Shown one piece after another: positions 61,063 to 64,000 of a DNA stretch of 64,000 bases. Source of the DNA: Aulostomus chinensis (Eukaryota > Chordata > Actinopteri > Syngnathiformes > Aulostomidae); the NCBI GenBank assembly GCA_037954235.1, contig JBBMOA010000010.1, forward strand, positions 21,428,029 through 21,492,028, in the 5' to 3' direction. The number at the start of each line of letters is the position of its first letter. Within the stretch, counting starts at the first letter, position 1. The translations under genes and the position numbers were made by a program. The notes beneath the pieces are model-generated. The model saw only the letters and a program-made list of their open reading frames with translations. It was not told where the DNA came from and ran no database searches.

Positions 61063-62550
61063 GGATCTTAACTTGTCACCTGGCTGAGCCTGCCATGGCG
61101 CCCTTACTACAATCCAGTAGCGAGCACACTTTTCATAATTGTCTCACCTTCCTCACCTCTCCGTCGTTATAGTACGCCGACTCAGACGACCCTCTCTCTG
61201 CCCCAGCTCTACCTTCTGGTCTCCTTGTGTTGCTTTGGCCCTGTCCCCTTTCCTCCCACCTTGCCACCTTTCATCAGTCTCTATCTCCCATTGGGCTTGT
61301 GCCAAAGCCTGCGATGCCCTATAGAGAAAGTTATGGGTAAAGACACATAAAATGGTTTTTTTTTTTTTACATTTTTATCTGGAGAATCCAGCTGTTGTGT
61401 AGATAATTCAACAATGATAATCAGCAACTGCTATGAGGCCTGTTGCTGAATCCTGGAGTAGAACTCTCACTCGAAGATAAATTTAGTACTGCTGCTTTAA
61501 CCATTCGTACAAATGGTGGCTTTTTCTGCGCTTCCCATTGTAAACACAAGAGCTTACATCAACATGTTAAAAGGTGTGATGCCATTGTCTGTGCAAGTCT
61601 TGTTTGAACACTAGCACTGAGCACAGCAGGCAAGCATATGAGGCCGGAAATCTGAGAACCGTAAGCATGCAGTGAGTATGGGAATGCTCCAAGAAATCTT
61701 ATTTGTGCTTTTCATGCCCTAAGCCTCTTGTTTCTAATCTATCCCGCTTGATGTGTAGGTGTGTACGGGTGTGAAATATGCTTTCCCTCCATGGCAAGGA
61801 TTCCACATTGTTTTTGCCAACAGGAAGGAGAAAATGTTAGCAAGATCTGGCATGAGTTTTCTCAACGGCAAGAACCCACAAAGCAACAGTGGAGAATAAA
61901 GAGACGACGCTGTGAGCATTCAGCGGCTTTGTCGGCACCATGGCATCATCATTTTGTGGTTATGAACAATTATGTCAGGCACAATTGAGACATGGAAAAC
62001 ATGTCATGACCCCAGATGATCGTGCAGTGGAGACATGTTGCTATGCTACATTTCAACACATAAAAATGCCAATTGCTGTCAATTCTCATTGTTCAACTGA
62101 TATATATAACAACCTCTATTCAGCATTGTCCAGTGGAATAAGTAGATTTAACTTTCAGCTGCATTGAAATGATGAAACTATAATGAAACAGTGGGACAGC
62201 GAAGGTGATTCACTCAATTTTGTAATCTTCTTCCTCAGATTAAACTGTTGCAGACACATTTAATGACAACGAGTGTAATTTTTCAATACCTTCCTATTTT
62301 TTTTTCTGTGTTCAAAGGAGAGAAACATCCTGCGTCCACGTCAGATTCCCGGCATCTTGTTCTTAACCCACAGAATTGTTCACATCTGTGTTTTTATAAT
62401 GATGAATCCCATTGTCCTTGTAAAATGAAAGCTGGCGTGACAGTTGTTCCTCATTAGCATGGGTAAAGGCAATGCAAATTCCCATAAAAGGGCATTGGAC
62501 TGCAGGGCACACACATGCAGGGCACACACACACGCAGGGCACACACATAC

Positions 62551-62648
<98 letters not shown>

Positions 62649-64000
62649 GCAGGTTCAGAAAAGAGAAGTTGAGGGAGAAGTCAAGAATCTAAAGATTTTG
62701 GAGCATTGAGTCCAAAGGTAATGCTGCCTTCACATGATAAGAGATTTGCTCCTCCCTCACCGTGAGGTCTGGTGGTGATGAGGACATGCGGAGGGATACA
62801 TCATCAAACACTGAGGGGGTATTCTGAAACAGCAGTCATCCCCTGCTGACTTGTTCTGGTGAGGTCACGTATAGCTCTCACTGGTTGCGGCATTACTGGC
62901 CACAGAGGTCAAAGTGTAAATAATTTCAACTTTGAGGTTGTTGTTTTTTTTTTGTCCTGGTGATCGTTAGTTCGGAAGTGAACGGCATACAGGCTGTCTG
63001 TCAAGTAGCGTCCTCATTGGATGTAAAGAGGCATTTGATACCTCAGTTTAGTCAGTGTTACCAGAAAAATATTGCTTATGACCGGGCATTTTCCCATTTT
63101 TACATGAAACAACAAACTAGCAATTTATATGCAAGGTAAAAAAGACAGGTGTGTTGGGTGAATAGTTGTAAAATAAACACATATGAATATTTAGTATAAT
63201 AAATCTTTGCAAAAACTTCTTTTATTTATCGTTGAACAGTTATATAGATATTCTTTATTATTCACTCACAAATAAAAATGCAAAGAAAGGGACATTTGGG
63301 TAGAAGGGCTGATATGACGAATAACAAACAGAAAAAAAAAGTTTTTGTTTTCATTCCAAAGAAGGGATAAAAATAGCAGAAAGCTAAGTACATGTGCTTA
63401 TGACTCAACTAATCATAAATTCTGATGTAATGACAGAAATGTATAGATTACAGTCAATGTAACAGCCCCTCATAATACCTCAGATATTTATTTTGTGTCT
63501 ATTATACTAAAATATATGATTTCCCTCCACAACTTGAGCGAGATCTATAAATGCAAAATTATGCTGTGAAGTGCTAACAGAGGAATTCCATTTACCTTTC
63601 TCACCGTCTTTCACTGTAATAAACCTCAGTGTTCAACGCCACAACAAATGACATTCACGGGTCTATATTAGATAACGTTAAATGAAATCCATACATCAAA
63701 ATAAGTCTTTGCTGCAGCTGCCAGGCACCCGAGAAGAAAAGTCTAATATTGTTGGTGGGAAATTAATGCTCCTTTGTGTAAATCTCCAGGGTATTATTGA
63801 ATGTTTGCTGGATTTCTAATCCTTTCATTTCTCTAGACAGTATGTATGTAAAGCAATAGAACATTGAAGATCAACTGCTGATGCCTCCCGCGATGACAGC
63901 GTGTGGTCATCTCAAATCTGTTGACCAATTTTAATACTATTTAAACCCCCAAAGCTAGAGCTTTCCTTTATTTCCCCTCTTATTTTTCTTGTAAATCCCA
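61063..64000. other. non-coding
   Basis: No gene recognised apart from the CA array at 62554-62646. Confidence 0.4.
62554..62646. repeat. (CA)n microsatellite preceded by GGGCACACACA repeats
   Basis: About 93 bp of CA. Just before it, the AGGGCACACACA motif occurs three times at about 62515-62550. Confidence 0.95.

Overview
The window looks like intergenic or intronic DNA from a teleost fish. It is AT-rich, full of long CA/TG, TA and GA microsatellites, and carries several transposon classes typical of fish genomes: a Helentron, a PIF/Harbinger element, a hAT-type element, a Gypsy relic and a tRNA-headed SINE-like repeat. I recognise no host protein-coding exon and no RNA gene. Most open frames outside the transposons are chance frames or microsatellite translations.

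The centrepiece is a roughly 15.5 kb rolling-circle transposon of the Helentron group at about 23.37-38.89 kb, with its gene on the minus strand. Its last exon (33569 to 25407) is one uninterrupted frame of about 2,720 codons. In order it encodes a predicted cysteine protease resembling the herpesvirus-tegument deubiquitinase fold (Cys, Asp-x-His), an OTU cysteine protease, a basic array of 18-residue repeats, a Cys/His-rich segment, a HUH/two-tyrosine Rep nuclease, a PIF1-like helicase and a C-terminal exonuclease-endonuclease-phosphatase (AP-endonuclease-like) domain.

Upstream of it I reconstructed nine further coding exons (35642 to 33681). Their GT/AG borders and phases fit together without a stop, giving a predicted protein of about 3,096 residues. 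The added N-terminus contains an SGNH (GDSL-type) esterase domain whose catalytic Asp and His lie on either side of an intron. A TATA-like box, two CCAAT boxes and CRE-like sites in a 57-bp tandem duplication sit at about 36.94-37.06 kb, just upstream of a GTAAGT donor that probably ends a short non-coding first exon. Both transposon arms carry copies of a roughly 250-bp tandem unit, and the two ends share a 14-bp inverted repeat with hairpins beside it.

The left flank (1-23.3 kb) holds SINE-like copies, microsatellites and a fold-back repeat near 7.2-7.6 kb. The right flank (38.9-64 kb) holds a hAT-like element (39.7-40.2 kb), a SINE-like copy (41.1-41.4 kb), an internally deleted Harbinger (45.7-47.2 kb), a perfect (ATC) array of about 577 bp (51.5-52.1 kb) and a broken Gypsy pol fragment (60.5-61.1 kb). 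The Helentron genes would work together as a single polyprotein: Rep nicks and joins DNA, the helicase unwinds it, and the endonuclease, esterase and two deubiquitinase-like proteases have accessory roles that are not established.
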